DNA from: a virus
IMG/VR virus record: IMGVR_UViG_3300048905_000220
Location: 1 to 57,314 of that record
Strand: one strand, 5' to 3'
DNA length: 57,314 bases
Position numbers and translations under genes: made by a program. Below are positions 7,264 through 16,365 of this stretch, in pieces (the first letter of the stretch is position 1; each line of letters begins with the position of its first letter). The notes below the pieces were generated by a model. The model was not told the origin of the DNA and searched no databases. It worked only from the letters and a program-made list of their open reading frames with translations.

Positions 7264-8303
7264 TAAACAGCCCCTCCGATGGTGAGGTTCATAAGGGAAT
7301 ACGTTGCGTACTGAATGACGTTCTTAAAGCTTTCGTAGCGGCCGTAGACTGCAGTGCTGCCATATGGCCCCCCAACCCAAACAATCGGCTTTTGTCGGAT
7401 TTCGAAAAGGCGAGACTGCAGATAATCGATCTGTCCGTTATCGACTATGACGTCACAGGTCATGCGCTTTGCGTAGGGCCTGATCACGGTGCTGCTCGTG
7501 CCGTCGAAGTTGAAAGTTGTACTCGAATAGTCTTTGCCTTCGGTGGAAAGGCCCATGAGCGTCGGCCCGAATTCGTCGGTCGGGCCGATGGCGCACATCC
7601 CGCACTTGGCTACGCCTCCGATCTTGCGCAGGCTAATCGTCACCAGCGCATTGGCGTAGACGGGCAGCTTGAGGGTGAGGAAGTAGTCCTTGCGTTTGAT
7701 GCGCTTGAAGAACCAGTTGTAGAAAGAGCTTCCGGAATTTGACTCGACCAGTGACGGTGCCTCGCTGTACACCAGCCCCTCGACCTGATCGACTACGCTG
7801 ATGCGCACCTCATCGGCGTACATGTTCCCGAGGTACAGCCCTTGGCTAATCGCCCGCGGAGACACCACCATCAGGATCTCATCCGGATTGGTGGTCTGCG
7901 TGTTGTTGTACTGGTCGAGCATGGCCCGGCGGTTCGTTGCACCGCGCGGTGTCCAGGCCGTGGTATCGGTCAGCGCTTTGCCGACATTGCCCGCGGCGAG
8001 CGACTGAAACACGTTGTAGGTGACCGGATCATAGACGAGGGCATCCTTCGCGTAGGTCGTCCCAGCGTTGTACGGCGGCTCCGTGATCGGCACGTTCGAA
8101 TAGACCAGCCCCGCACCAGTACCGATCACCTCGCCAGCATCAAGCAAGACATACGGCGCCTTGCTCAGGTCAGATGGGTCGTAGGTGACCCGCAGCGTAT
8201 TTGGCGGAGCCATCTGCAGCACGCCATTTCGGTCGTAGTACGGTGCCGAACTAGCGCGCGTGCAGCTAACATCCCCCAGGATTACAGGGTCAACAATAAT
8301 CAT
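7263..8303 (-). CDS. Tail-tip / baseplate protein
   Basis: A 346-residue beta-rich protein directly downstream of the tape measure, starting four bases inside that gene. It carries a YNAGTTYAKDALVYDP stretch near residue 78 like those found in carbohydrate-binding or fibre modules, and a C-terminal half that may be the distal tail fold. No precise family is recognised; a distal tail or baseplate hub role is inferred from its place between tape measure and fibre. Confidence 0.55.
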   Translation of the reverse strand: MIIVDPVILGDVSCTRASSAPYYDRNGVLQMAPPNTLRVTYDPSDLSKAPYVLLDAGEVIGTGAGLVYSNVPITEPPYNAGTTYAKDALVYDPVTYNVFQSLAAGNVGKALTDTTAWTPRGATNRRAMLDQYNNTQTTNPDEILMVVSPRAISQGLYLGNMYADEVRISVVDQVEGLVYSEAPSLVESNSGSSFYNWFFKRIKRKDYFLTLKLPVYANALVTISLRKIGGVAKCGMCAIGPTDEFGPTLMGLSTEGKDYSSTTFNFDGTSSTVIRPYAKRMTCDVIVDNGQIDYLQSRLFEIRQKPIVWVGGPYGSTAVYGRYESFKNVIQYATYSLMNLTIGGAV

Positions 8304-11300
8304 GCGAGAACTTTCGTTGCGAGTGGCGTATCGCCGTTGACAGCCGCATCCAGGTGGCCGGCGGTTTCCTGAGTGCCCTTGGCGATTGCGCGGTTCTCTG
8401 CGCTGTTCGCCTCGCGGAGCTGTTTGACTTCTTCCCGCAGACCGCGGACCTCGGTTACAAGTGCCTCGTTTGCATTCGAAGGATTCCGCAGTGCGTTGAT
8501 GATTGCTTGCGTGCTGTGGATCCTCGATGCGCCCGTAGCTTCGATCTCGATGCCCTTCTCGCCAACTGCGCGAATGCCGCCGGCAAAGTCGCCGCCATTA
8601 GCAAACCCAGGGATGTGATGCAGCTTCTTGTACTCGTCCGACTGCATCATCTGGTCGCGGATGGTATCGATCGATGATCCGGTGCCGAGCCAGTAATTCA
8701 GCCCGCCAGCATCAGCCGGACGATCGAACAGGCTCTTATAGAGCTTTTGTACCTGCGCCTCTGCCGAGTTGGAAATCGCGTCGGTGATGGTCGACAGCGG
8801 GGTGCCTCCGGCCGCAATGTTCTGCCAATAGTCCAGCCCGGCAGCATCGGGAGCACGACCAAGTGCAGACTGATACGTCGCCGCAATAGCTGACACACCA
8901 GCAACCGACGAATTTCCTTTAGCCCCGAGAATCGCAGTCCCAAGTCCCTGCAGAGCCTGTTCGATGTTTAGCCCTGTAGTGCTGATTCCCTTGAGTACGT
9001 TGACCTGCTCCTGGGCCTTGGTCAGCATCAGGTCGTACTGCTCGACCTGCTTCTTGTCCAAATCGAGCTGCGCCTGCTGCGTGTCCAACTGATCGCCAGT
9101 GACGGAACCAAGTGCAGCTATGTCGTTCTTGGTCTGATACAAGTCGCGCAAGTAGTCCTGGTATGACCCGAACTGGCTCGACACGTCTTCCGTCACTACG
9201 CTAAGGGCTTTTTTCAGCGACGCCACCTGATCATCCGAAAGCGAACCACCGGCCTTCGTTATGGCCAGGTTGGCGCGAATTTCTGACTGAGCCGCTTGAC
9301 GTCGAGATAGCTCAGTTCCCGGAACTTTGAAGCTATCCAGTGTGCTGGCGATCGAATCGGTGAGTCCCTTCAGCTGGTTGACGGCCTCGGTTTCCTTGTC
9401 GATCCGCTTCTGCAACAGGTCTTTCTCTCGGCCGACCACCCCCTGCAGCACCGAGTAGGCGTTGTCGACGTTGTTCAGCAGCGCCGAACCATCGCTCTTG
9501 ACCTTATCGATTGCATCTGCCGCGGCTTGCAGATCCCAAAGTTTCTGGGTTGCGGCCCTCATTGCCGGGCTCAGGTCAGCCAAGGCCAGAGCATGCTGTC
9601 TCTCCAGCACCGTCGCTTCGCCCACCTTGTCATTCAGAAGCTTGTAGGTCTGCGCTTGGATGTCCAGCAGGTCACCGGTGGCGCCCCGCTGCGCATCGAC
9701 AACCGTCTTAAAGGCCGGGGCGATTGACATCAGCTCCGTGTATGTCTTGGCACCCGCCTCAGTCGTGGTGTCCAGGCAGACGATGAAGTCTTGGAACACC
9801 TTCATCGCGTTCTCGCCTGAGGACGATAGGCCATACTGCGCCAGCGTCGGGTCGATGCGCGACTTCAGCGCTGCGGCTTGCTCTTGCTCGCTGAAGAAGT
9901 TTGTCAGGAAGTATTCACCCTGACTGGTGAACTTGTCCAGCCCGCCGGCTAGTTGCACCAAGCGGTCCCGCGCGCCGGCAGAAGCCACGCCGACCTCGCC
10001 GAACGTCTTGCCGAACGATTGAAACACAACGTCGATCGTCTGATATTCGGCCCCAATGCGCGCCAGGGTCTCAAGGTAGCCCTCGCCGACCTGCTGCAAA
10101 TCCTGCAAGCCGCCCACCGCAAACTGCGCCAAGTCGTCGCCGAGCTTCGAGAAAATCGACTCCACTGCTTTTTGCAGATCGTCCCCCTTCAAGTCCTTCA
10201 GGCTGACCTTGCCGATGTCGATTACGAAGCTGTTCAGCTTGTTGGTGAAGTCGTCACCCGACAGCCCAAGCATCTCGCCAGCAGTCTTGACGCTACCCGC
10301 AAGGGACTTGATGACGGCGGAGAACTGAGTGTTTGCGGCGGCGCCAAGTGATTGCGACTCGGTCCAGTCCTTTCCGCTACTGAACCAACCACCTGACTTG
10401 TGCATGTCGGTGTACTGCATACCGCTCACGCCCTTGGTCAGCGCATCAGCCAGCGAAGTTGGGCTCAGCGTGAAGCCGGTGTCTGCCACCGAAGTCTTCC
10501 CGCCGAAGATGCTGCTCATGACGCTTCCGAGGAAACCGCCGCCGAACGAATTCGTGGTTTCCGCGTGCTTGCCCGTTACATCGGTCGATCGCATTAACTG
10601 GCTCGCGAAGCTGCCAATATTGGTGTCGATGCTGCGCAGTGTGGCCAGCATGTTGTAGTTGATCGAGAGGCCCTGATACGTGTTCTTCTCAACCGCATCG
10701 AGCGCGCGCTGGATCGACTCGGACTTGGCACTGGAATCACCCAACACCGAGCCAGCGCCCTGCGCCTCCTGCCGCTGTTGCGACAGGCTGACGCTGCTGC
10801 GACCGCCGGAGACTGCAAACCCCAGGCCCACCATCATGGCAGCCATAGCCGCCATCCGCGGCCAAGCGGTGTAAGGATCGCCTTGTGCCTGATTGGCAAC
10901 GCCGGTTACCGCTGCAGCCTGGCCTTTTGCCATGGTAGCTGCGACGTCTGGCCCCACGCTGGCGATTGTCGCTTCGGTTTCCGCCTGCTTGCCCGCAATG
11001 ACCGCAGTCGTGTAGGTACCGACCAAGCCCAATTTCTTGGCCATGTTCGTCAGCGCCATCGCCATCTCGAAAGCACGGAAGGTCTTTTCGACGCCTTCCA
11101 TAGCTCGGTACCCGGCCGTGTTCTCTTTGAAGAAGCCCTTGGCGGCCGCGCCCATGTCACCATACGACTTGATCTGAGCCTGAGCCGATGCCTCGGCAGC
11201 CATCTGGTTTGCGCGCTGGATCTTCGTCGGGTCGCCGTGCGCATCCTTGATGGAGCCCGCAAGTTGAGCCGCAATGGCTGCTTGCGTACGCTCATAGCCG

Positions 11301-14300
11301 GTCAGCGCGGTAGTCATACCACCGATCGCTGAGCCGACGCTGCCGAAGGCGCTTGCCATGCCTTGCGCCGCTGACTGTGCCGCTTGGTCGAGGGCGCCCA
11401 GGATATCGACCATCGCGTTCAGGTCTTGCAATGGCTTGTCGTAAATCTCCTGCTTTGCGGCGCCGCGAACCTTGGCGTCAGCAAGATCGCGCATCTGCTG
11501 CGCTTGATCCTGATAAACCTTCGCTAGTGCCTCCCCGCCCGGTAGCGCAGCCTGTGCTGCTGCCGTCTCATCCTTCAAGGCGGCGGCACTATAAAGGCGA
11601 GCGGCTTCGAGCTCCGCTACCTGCCGAGTAGTCAGACCAATGGCTTGGTTCGACTGAAATTGAGCTTCAGTTTGCGCGAGCAGGCTGTTGCGCTCAGCTG
11701 TCGCTCCAGTTACCCCAGCCAGATAAAGCGCCTCACTGCTTTTGCGGCGGCGGTCTTGGGATTCTGCCAAGTCGTCCTGCAGCTGCGCTTCACGGGTGCC
11801 TCGCTGAATTCGAAGTTCAGCGATTTCCCCCTCCTTATCCTTTAGCGCACTGTCTTTCTGCTGGGGCGACCCATAGATCTTCCCCTGAATCTGCGCAAGC
11901 TCAGTCCTTTTTGTAGCTATATTCCTATCGATAACCACCAGTTCCGCGTGTGCGGATTGAGTAATGGCCTGATCTTCGCTAATCGTCCCCAGATTACGTT
12001 GAGACTGAATGCGAGCCAATGCCCGCTGCCCCAAAAGGTCCTCAAGCGCCTCTCGGCGCTTAAGGGCCGCGATGTTCGATTCGATAGACGCGTTGAACAC
12101 GTCGGCGTACTGCTTACGGATCCCGATCAGCCGATCATTGATCAGCTTTTCCCGCGTCACGGGGTCTTGATCTGCGAATGCCTTTGCGCCCTCATTGCGA
12201 GCCTTGGCAAGCTCCTGCTCGGCCTGCGCGGCGCGCTCAAGGTACTTGTTGCCATCGGTCAGCCAATTATTCCGCGCCTCTGTAGCCTCGGCAGCATCTG
12301 CCTCCGCTTTAGAGACTGCCTTCGTGGCATCGCCCTTCGCCCTGAGAGCGGCGATTTCCTTCTCGTTCTGGTCCAGCATTTTTTGATATGCCGCAGCCGA
12401 GCGGGTATCGCGCATTTCGTTAGCGCGAGCCATGTTCGCTTCGAGCGTGTCATGGACATTAAGCAGCGCGTCCATCTTTTGCGAATCTGACGGCCCGCGG
12501 CCGATGTTGAGCATGGCATCGATCGCGCCCGAGGTCGCATTTTTGATGCGGAGCCAGCCACGCTCCCAGTCGGTCAAGCTATCTAGCACTTTGTACCGTT
12601 GCTTGTCGATGCCGTCGGCGTATGCTTGCTGTGCGAGGGCCGCGGCTTCGGATGTTTTCCCTTGGTCCTGCAGCGCCTTCACTTGGGCATACACCGACGA
12701 CGTCAGGAAGTGATACCGGTCGTTCAGTTTATCGAGCGCTGCCAGGGGCGACTTGCCAAGCTCCGAGAACTCCGAAACGGTATCGGCGAGGCTCCGCCCT
12801 AGAACGTTCTGCGCCCCGACTGCAGAGGCAGCAAATTGCTTGATATTATCGGCGCCGACCTTGCCGGTCTCAGTAAGAGCAGCGAGTGCCGCTGCCGCCT
12901 GGCCCTGGGTGCCAACGGTCTTACTGATCTCGCGAGCATAATCTGCAAGCTGCCCCCGGCTTGCGCCCGCGGCATTGCCAGAATTGATGATCGCCCGACT
13001 GAAGGCTGCGGCCTCTTTACTACCCTCGTTATAAGCATAGGCAATGCCTCCAAGGGCCACTGCAGCAACGGTGTAAGGGTTTATCAGACCCATAATCGAG
13101 GACGCGACACCGCGAGCCGCCGCCGGGATACTCCCAAACATATCGCGCAACTGGGAGCCCTGCTGCATAAAGACAGTCAGTGGCGCCTGACCACCCGCGA
13201 GAGACACGACAATATCGTTCAGCTGCGCTGGCACCATGCGCATGGCGTTGGCCATCTGGGCGGCGGACGTGCCAGTGCGGCTCAGCCCGCCCTCTGCAGC
13301 GCGCAGTTGAGTGATGAACGGAGCGGCCTGGCTTGACACGCCCAACTCGGCGGCTCGAAGCTCGAGCAGTTCCGTCCGCGTGCGGCCAATCGCTACAGTC
13401 TGCTGTTGCAGACTTTCGATGAAGGAATCTCGACCTGCCTGTTCGTGCGCTGCTGCGCGCTGAGCGTCTGCTTGGTCGCGCGCCGCCTGAGCCACTTGCT
13501 CTTGGGCCGCTCGCATGTTCTGCAGCTGCAGGATCAATTGAGCAGCCTCTTGCGACGCCCCAGCCTCTGCAGCGCGGTACCGCAGCACCTCTTCAGTGGA
13601 GCGACCGAACAATTGAATCTGTTCGCGTAGACCGGAAATAAAGGCTTCGCGACTGGCCTGCGCCTGGGCCAATTCGCGTTGAGCAGCAGTCTGTGCGCGC
13701 GCAGCTTCCGCACTTTCACGGGCGGCTTGGGTTGCTTGCTCCTGCTCGGCGCGCATTTGGCGCAGCTGGGCGATAAAGGGCTCAGCAGCATCGGTGGCGC
13801 CAATTTGGGCGGCACGATAGCGCAACACTTCTTCGGTCGAGGCGCCGAACAGTGCGACCTGTTCGCGGAGTCCGGCAACGAAGCTATCGCGAGCGGCCTG
13901 TGCCTGCGCAAGTTCTCGCTGAGCGACCGCCTGGGCTCGCGCCGCTTCGGCAGCCCGCGATTGCTCTTCGTTCAGCAGCGCTGCCGTGCGGGCCGCAGCG
14001 ACCTGCGCCTGCTCAACCTCTTTCAGGCGGTTGATGTATGGAGCGAGCACATTGGCATCTACGCCGCGATGACTGCCCCAAGCCTCGAAGTAGGCTGCAG
14101 TTGATTTTCCGCCGGCCTCCATTGCGAGGGTCGTGCGCTGGATTGCTTGGACGATGCTCCGCTGAGCGGCTTCTACTTGACGGGAGGACGCGGTGGCGCC
14201 AGCGCCGACTTCCGACACCGCACGACCAGTGTTGCGCGCTGCGTCAGTAGCCTGGCGAAGCCCTGCCTCGACACCCGATGCATCGGCCACAACCCGAATT

Positions 14301-14326
14301 GTTGCGGTGTTGGTGATATCGCTCAT
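8300..14326 (-). CDS. Tail tape measure protein with DUF4214 domain
   Basis: A 2008-residue protein that sets tail length. Residues 1-350 are Ala/Gln/Arg-rich coiled coil with tandem repeats. Next comes the lambda GpH-like tape-measure signature (MVPAQLNDIVVSLAGGQAPL, then QGSQLRDMFG) and hydrophobic stretches. Long helical segments follow. Residues about 1810-1898 form a DUF4214 region with two copies of a motif like YQSALGRAPDAAGLDYW. A C-terminal Gly/coiled-coil section closes the protein. At about 0.15 nm per residue the tail would be some 300 nm, a rough rule-of-thumb estimate. A terminator hairpin lies just upstream of its start. Confidence 0.95.
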   Translation of the reverse strand: MSDITNTATIRVVADASGVEAGLRQATDAARNTGRAVSEVGAGATASSRQVEAAQRSIVQAIQRTTLAMEAGGKSTAAYFEAWGSHRGVDANVLAPYINRLKEVEQAQVAAARTAALLNEEQSRAAEAARAQAVAQRELAQAQAARDSFVAGLREQVALFGASTEEVLRYRAAQIGATDAAEPFIAQLRQMRAEQEQATQAARESAEAARAQTAAQRELAQAQASREAFISGLREQIQLFGRSTEEVLRYRAAEAGASQEAAQLILQLQNMRAAQEQVAQAARDQADAQRAAAHEQAGRDSFIESLQQQTVAIGRTRTELLELRAAELGVSSQAAPFITQLRAAEGGLSRTGTSAAQMANAMRMVPAQLNDIVVSLAGGQAPLTVFMQQGSQLRDMFGSIPAAARGVASSIMGLINPYTVAAVALGGIAYAYNEGSKEAAAFSRAIINSGNAAGASRGQLADYAREISKTVGTQGQAAAALAALTETGKVGADNIKQFAASAVGAQNVLGRSLADTVSEFSELGKSPLAALDKLNDRYHFLTSSVYAQVKALQDQGKTSEAAALAQQAYADGIDKQRYKVLDSLTDWERGWLRIKNATSGAIDAMLNIGRGPSDSQKMDALLNVHDTLEANMARANEMRDTRSAAAYQKMLDQNEKEIAALRAKGDATKAVSKAEADAAEATEARNNWLTDGNKYLERAAQAEQELAKARNEGAKAFADQDPVTREKLINDRLIGIRKQYADVFNASIESNIAALKRREALEDLLGQRALARIQSQRNLGTISEDQAITQSAHAELVVIDRNIATKRTELAQIQGKIYGSPQQKDSALKDKEGEIAELRIQRGTREAQLQDDLAESQDRRRKSSEALYLAGVTGATAERNSLLAQTEAQFQSNQAIGLTTRQVAELEAARLYSAAALKDETAAAQAALPGGEALAKVYQDQAQQMRDLADAKVRGAAKQEIYDKPLQDLNAMVDILGALDQAAQSAAQGMASAFGSVGSAIGGMTTALTGYERTQAAIAAQLAGSIKDAHGDPTKIQRANQMAAEASAQAQIKSYGDMGAAAKGFFKENTAGYRAMEGVEKTFRAFEMAMALTNMAKKLGLVGTYTTAVIAGKQAETEATIASVGPDVAATMAKGQAAAVTGVANQAQGDPYTAWPRMAAMAAMMVGLGFAVSGGRSSVSLSQQRQEAQGAGSVLGDSSAKSESIQRALDAVEKNTYQGLSINYNMLATLRSIDTNIGSFASQLMRSTDVTGKHAETTNSFGGGFLGSVMSSIFGGKTSVADTGFTLSPTSLADALTKGVSGMQYTDMHKSGGWFSSGKDWTESQSLGAAANTQFSAVIKSLAGSVKTAGEMLGLSGDDFTNKLNSFVIDIGKVSLKDLKGDDLQKAVESIFSKLGDDLAQFAVGGLQDLQQVGEGYLETLARIGAEYQTIDVVFQSFGKTFGEVGVASAGARDRLVQLAGGLDKFTSQGEYFLTNFFSEQEQAAALKSRIDPTLAQYGLSSSGENAMKVFQDFIVCLDTTTEAGAKTYTELMSIAPAFKTVVDAQRGATGDLLDIQAQTYKLLNDKVGEATVLERQHALALADLSPAMRAATQKLWDLQAAADAIDKVKSDGSALLNNVDNAYSVLQGVVGREKDLLQKRIDKETEAVNQLKGLTDSIASTLDSFKVPGTELSRRQAAQSEIRANLAITKAGGSLSDDQVASLKKALSVVTEDVSSQFGSYQDYLRDLYQTKNDIAALGSVTGDQLDTQQAQLDLDKKQVEQYDLMLTKAQEQVNVLKGISTTGLNIEQALQGLGTAILGAKGNSSVAGVSAIAATYQSALGRAPDAAGLDYWQNIAAGGTPLSTITDAISNSAEAQVQKLYKSLFDRPADAGGLNYWLGTGSSIDTIRDQMMQSDEYKKLHHIPGFANGGDFAGGIRAVGEKGIEIEATGASRIHSTQAIINALRNPSNANEALVTEVRGLREEVKQLREANSAENRAIAKGTQETAGHLDAAVNGDTPLATKVLA
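13292..13951 (-). repeat. Tandem ~80-residue repeats in the tape measure N-terminus
   Basis: Residues 126-205 and 206-285 of the tape measure are two near-identical 80-residue units (each with AQRELAQAQA, then GLREQ, then STEEVLRYRAA). A diverged third copy (residues 286-345) has SLQQQ and ELLELRAAELG in the same places. They probably arose by in-frame duplication and would change tail length by a fixed step. Confidence 0.8.
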
Positions 14327-14339
14327 TCATTCGCCCATG

Positions 14340-14363
14340 AAAAAAGCCAGCTCGAAAGCTGGC
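14340..14363 (-). terminator. Terminator hairpin just upstream of the tape measure
   Basis: A perfect seven-base stem, GCCAGCT-TTCG-AGCTGGC on the minus strand, followed by six T. It lies 14 bases before the tape measure start, inside the late operon. It may reduce tape measure transcription relative to the chaperones, or act only on RNA polymerase not modified by Q. Confidence 0.75.
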
Positions 14364-14527
14364 TTTATGGTGGTTTTAAGAATTAGTTACATGATCGCGG
14401 CATACTCTTGAAGCGACGCGGGAGTGCCGCCTCTATCGCATTGGCTGCGAGCCTGCAGGTGGTAGAGGCCTTGTCCAGCTCACTTCTCAGCGCAAATGCG
14501 CGGCCGTCTTTCCTTGCCCCTCCCCAA

Positions 14528-14704
14528 TCAGCGCATCAACGGCAGGAGCAACCCGATTGCCCCGGCCACCTTGTCGAACGCCGCGGCAAGTACGTAGACT
14601 CCAATTGCGAACATAACCCAACGGCTGTGGGGAATATCCATCTTCAGTCCTTTCAACCAATCGATCGCCAGCTTGATGCCGGGCCGTTTAGTGCTATCAT
14701 TCAT
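14528..14704 (-). CDS. 58-residue membrane protein between chaperones and tape measure
   Basis: An uninterrupted small frame starting MNDSTKRPGI and ending LLLPLMR. It has one clear membrane segment (WVMFAIGVYVLAAAF, about residues 29-43) and a second hydrophobic stretch near the C-terminus. It sits between two terminator hairpins. Function unknown. Codon choice and protein character look real. The 140 bases between its stop and the next hairpin hold no convincing gene. Confidence 0.55.
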   Translation of the reverse strand: MNDSTKRPGIKLAIDWLKGLKMDIPHSRWVMFAIGVYVLAAAFDKVAGAIGLLLPLMR

Positions 14705-14737
14705 CTATGTTCTTTCGTAGGTCAGTACGGAGGAAAT

Positions 14738-14773
14738 AAAAAAGCCCTGAACGTTTGCGCGTCAGGGCTTTTT
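14738..14773 (-). terminator. Terminator hairpin after the tail chaperones
   Basis: GCCCTGA and TCAGGGC arms (14744-14750 and 14762-14768) with an 11-base loop, followed on the minus strand by six T. A run of five T on the other strand makes it potentially bidirectional. It separates the chaperone genes from the 58-residue membrane protein and the tape measure. Confidence 0.75.
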
Positions 14774-14806
14774 GCTTATCTATTGTGTCTATGTGAGGCA
14801 GCTGCC

Positions 14807-15100
14807 TCACTCCTTCTCGGCCATCACCCGCAGGGCCTCGTGCTCCATCGTTCGGATGTCCTGCTCGAGCTCTTCCGCCTCTTCGTCCGACAGCTTCATG
14901 CGGTCCAGCTTGGCGAACAGCACCAGGTAATCCAAGCCGGTCGCGCCGCCCATCCCTACTCGCCATTGCGTCTGCAAGTCGACGAAGAGGAAGTAGGCCC
15001 GCTCGTTCTCCGGCCATAGCTCGACCGCCTCGCACTCGAGGTCCTCAGGCAACATGCCGGCCGCCGCGATCTCATGCTCGCTCGGCACCGGCGTGTACAT
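14807..15100 (-). CDS. Tail assembly chaperone, T part (DUF1799-like)
   Basis: A 97-residue acidic helical protein like the DUF1799 family, found between the G-type chaperone and the tape measure. It may be made from its own ATG, but more importantly it is in the -1 frame of the preceding chaperone gene, with a slippery heptamer at that gene's stop. Frameshifting would give a 245-residue GT fusion, as in lambda, where GT carries the tape measure to the tail tube subunits. Confidence 0.8.
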   Translation of the reverse strand: MYTPVPSEHEIAAAGMLPEDLECEAVELWPENERAYFLFVDLQTQWRVGMGGATGLDYLVLFAKLDRMKLSDEEAEELEQDIRTMEHEALRVMAEKE

Positions 15101-15117
15101 GGCCCTGGCGGCGGCGG

Positions 15118-15543
15118 TCAGTTTCCCAGGCGACCTTCGTTGATGGCTTTGCGGTAGGTCTCGATCGCAGTGGAGATCGCGGCTGGCACTTCGTCGGCCA
15201 GCTGCTCGACCGCGGCGCGATCAAACTTCTCGTCAAGGTTCCAGCCTTCGACGACCTGCATCAGATAGTCCACCTGCAGGGAGACGTCGCGGTCCAGCAT
15301 GTCGACCTGCTTCAGTGGCTCGATCGACTCGCCCTTGTCGGCCTTCGACTTGATCGACGCGATATCAGCGTCGTGCTGCGCCTGGGCGGCGGCCTGCACC
15401 TCGTCAGTCAGCTTGGCCAGCTCCTTGCGGCTGCGGTATTTGAAGGTCAGCTCCATGCTGCCCTCACCACCCTCCACCATTGCGAAGGTGATGACGCGTG
15501 CGAACGATTTCGGGCGTGCGCCCAGCTTGATTTTCTGTGCCAT
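15118..15543 (-). CDS. Tail assembly chaperone, G part
   Basis: A 141-residue protein beginning MAQKIKLGARPK, with a short beta part followed by helices, as in phage tail assembly chaperones. I start it at 15543; the longer upstream frame runs through a terminator hairpin. It ends RLGN-stop, where the codons overlap a GGGAAAC heptamer. It should be the major chaperone form, present in large excess over the frameshifted fusion. Confidence 0.85.
   Translation of the reverse strand: MAQKIKLGARPKSFARVITFAMVEGGEGSMELTFKYRSRKELAKLTDEVQAAAQAQHDADIASIKSKADKGESIEPLKQVDMLDRDVSLQVDYLMQVVEGWNLDEKFDRAAVEQLADEVPAAISTAIETYRKAINEGRLGN
15121..15127 (-). promoter_or_regulatory. -1 programmed frameshift site GGGAAAC
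   Basis: The heptamer G-GGA-AAC has the X-XXY-YYZ form in the reading frame of the G chaperone and is followed directly by its TGA stop. Slipping back one base gives CTG-ACC-GCC and reads through seven codons into the ATG of the T gene in frame (15121 minus 15100 is 21). The fusion would span 15543 to 14807. Lambda uses the closely related GGGAAAG in its G/T genes. Z = C is less favoured in Escherichia coli, so efficiency is uncertain. Confidence 0.8.
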
Positions 15544-15570
15544 GGTTATTCTCTTTCGGAATCGGGATAA

Positions 15571-15596
15571 AAAGACCGCAGGGGGCGACCCTGCGG
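15571..15596 (-). terminator. Terminator hairpin upstream of the G chaperone
   Basis: A perfect eight-base stem CCGCAGGG/CCCTGCGG with a five-base loop, followed on the minus strand by TCTTTTT. It lies between the tail tube gene and the chaperone gene and may lower chaperone transcripts relative to the abundant tube protein. Confidence 0.75.
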
Positions 15597-15644
15597 CAGA
15601 AAAGGCCGGCACCGCGCTTGTTAGGCGCCGACCTGGCAACCCAC

Positions 15645-16292
15645 TTACGAGGCGTAACGGACCGGGCGGCCCTGCAGCGCCATGCCGCACTTCACGACCA
15701 TGGCGTTACCCTTGCCCATGGACGGGGTCGGATTGAAGCCCATCAGCCCCGAGTAAAGCAGCGTCGCGCCAGTTGGTAGAACCGCGCGGACGGCGGTTTG
15801 GGTCTGGTTGTCGGTGGCCGACTGCAGCACAGCGTGGTGCGGCAGGGTCTGGTCATCGGCGATGGTCATCGTGACCGACGTCGCCGAGAAGCCGTTCGGC
15901 ACCTGAATCTCGTCCGGGTAGTCGAGGAATTCCTCGGTGTTGTACTTCGGGTCACCGCCGGAGACTTCGAATGCCTTCATGAACGGGATCGGCACCCAGG
16001 TCGAGATCTTGCGCACCGAGCCAGTGCCGGCGCCAGCCGGGAAGATCTTGGTGGACGTGGTGTCGAATCCCTCCAGGGTGACAGTCGTGCCGGTGGCGGT
16101 CTTCACGCGGAAGACGCGGCCATTGGCGCGCGGCCAGGTGCTGGTGAACTCCAGGAAGTCGCCGACTGCGTAGGTATTGACAGCAGTGGTCAGCACGCAC
16201 TCCGAGGCGTTGGTCGCAGCCGAAACCGAGATCGCCGCAGCGTAAGCCGAGGCAACCGCGAAGGCGGCGCCGTTAGGGACAGAAATAGCCAT
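15645..16292 (-). CDS. Major tail tube protein
   Basis: A 215-residue protein of gpV/tail-tube type: beta-rich, starting MAISVPNG, with a middle segment running from VRKISTWVPIPFMKAFEVSG to EEFLDYPDE and a well-structured C-terminus. I place the start at 16292, preceded by GAAAGG, because the longer frame would read through terminator hairpins. Its place before the chaperones and tape measure is the standard siphophage order. The copies polymerise into the tail tube. Confidence 0.8.
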   Translation of the reverse strand: MAISVPNGAAFAVASAYAAAISVSAATNASECVLTTAVNTYAVGDFLEFTSTWPRANGRVFRVKTATGTTVTLEGFDTTSTKIFPAGAGTGSVRKISTWVPIPFMKAFEVSGGDPKYNTEEFLDYPDEIQVPNGFSATSVTMTIADDQTLPHHAVLQSATDNQTQTAVRAVLPTGATLLYSGLMGFNPTPSMGKGNAMVVKCGMALQGRPVRYAS

Positions 16293-16311
16293 TGATATGG
16301 GCCTTTCAAGT

Positions 16312-16332
16312 AAAAAAGCCCGGAACCCGGGC
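16312..16332 (-). terminator. Terminator hairpin upstream of the tail tube gene (proximal)
   Basis: GCCCGG-GTT-CCGGGC on the minus strand, followed by six T. It lies 20 bases before the tail tube start and directly after another hairpin, so the tube gene is preceded by a double terminator. Confidence 0.8.
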
Positions 16333-16335
16333 ATG

Positions 16336-16365
16336 AAAAAAGCCGCCCGGATTGCTCGGGGCGGC
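16336..16365 (-). terminator. Terminator hairpin upstream of the tail tube gene (distal)
   Basis: GCCGCCC and GGGCGGC arms (16342-16348 and 16359-16365) with a ten-base loop, followed on the minus strand by TTTTTT. Together with the next hairpin it divides head-tail joining genes from tail genes within the late operon. Confidence 0.8.

Noticed and set aside
14387-14527. Possible small gene between the 58-residue membrane gene and the tape measure
   Set aside because: One frame is open but lacks any start codon.
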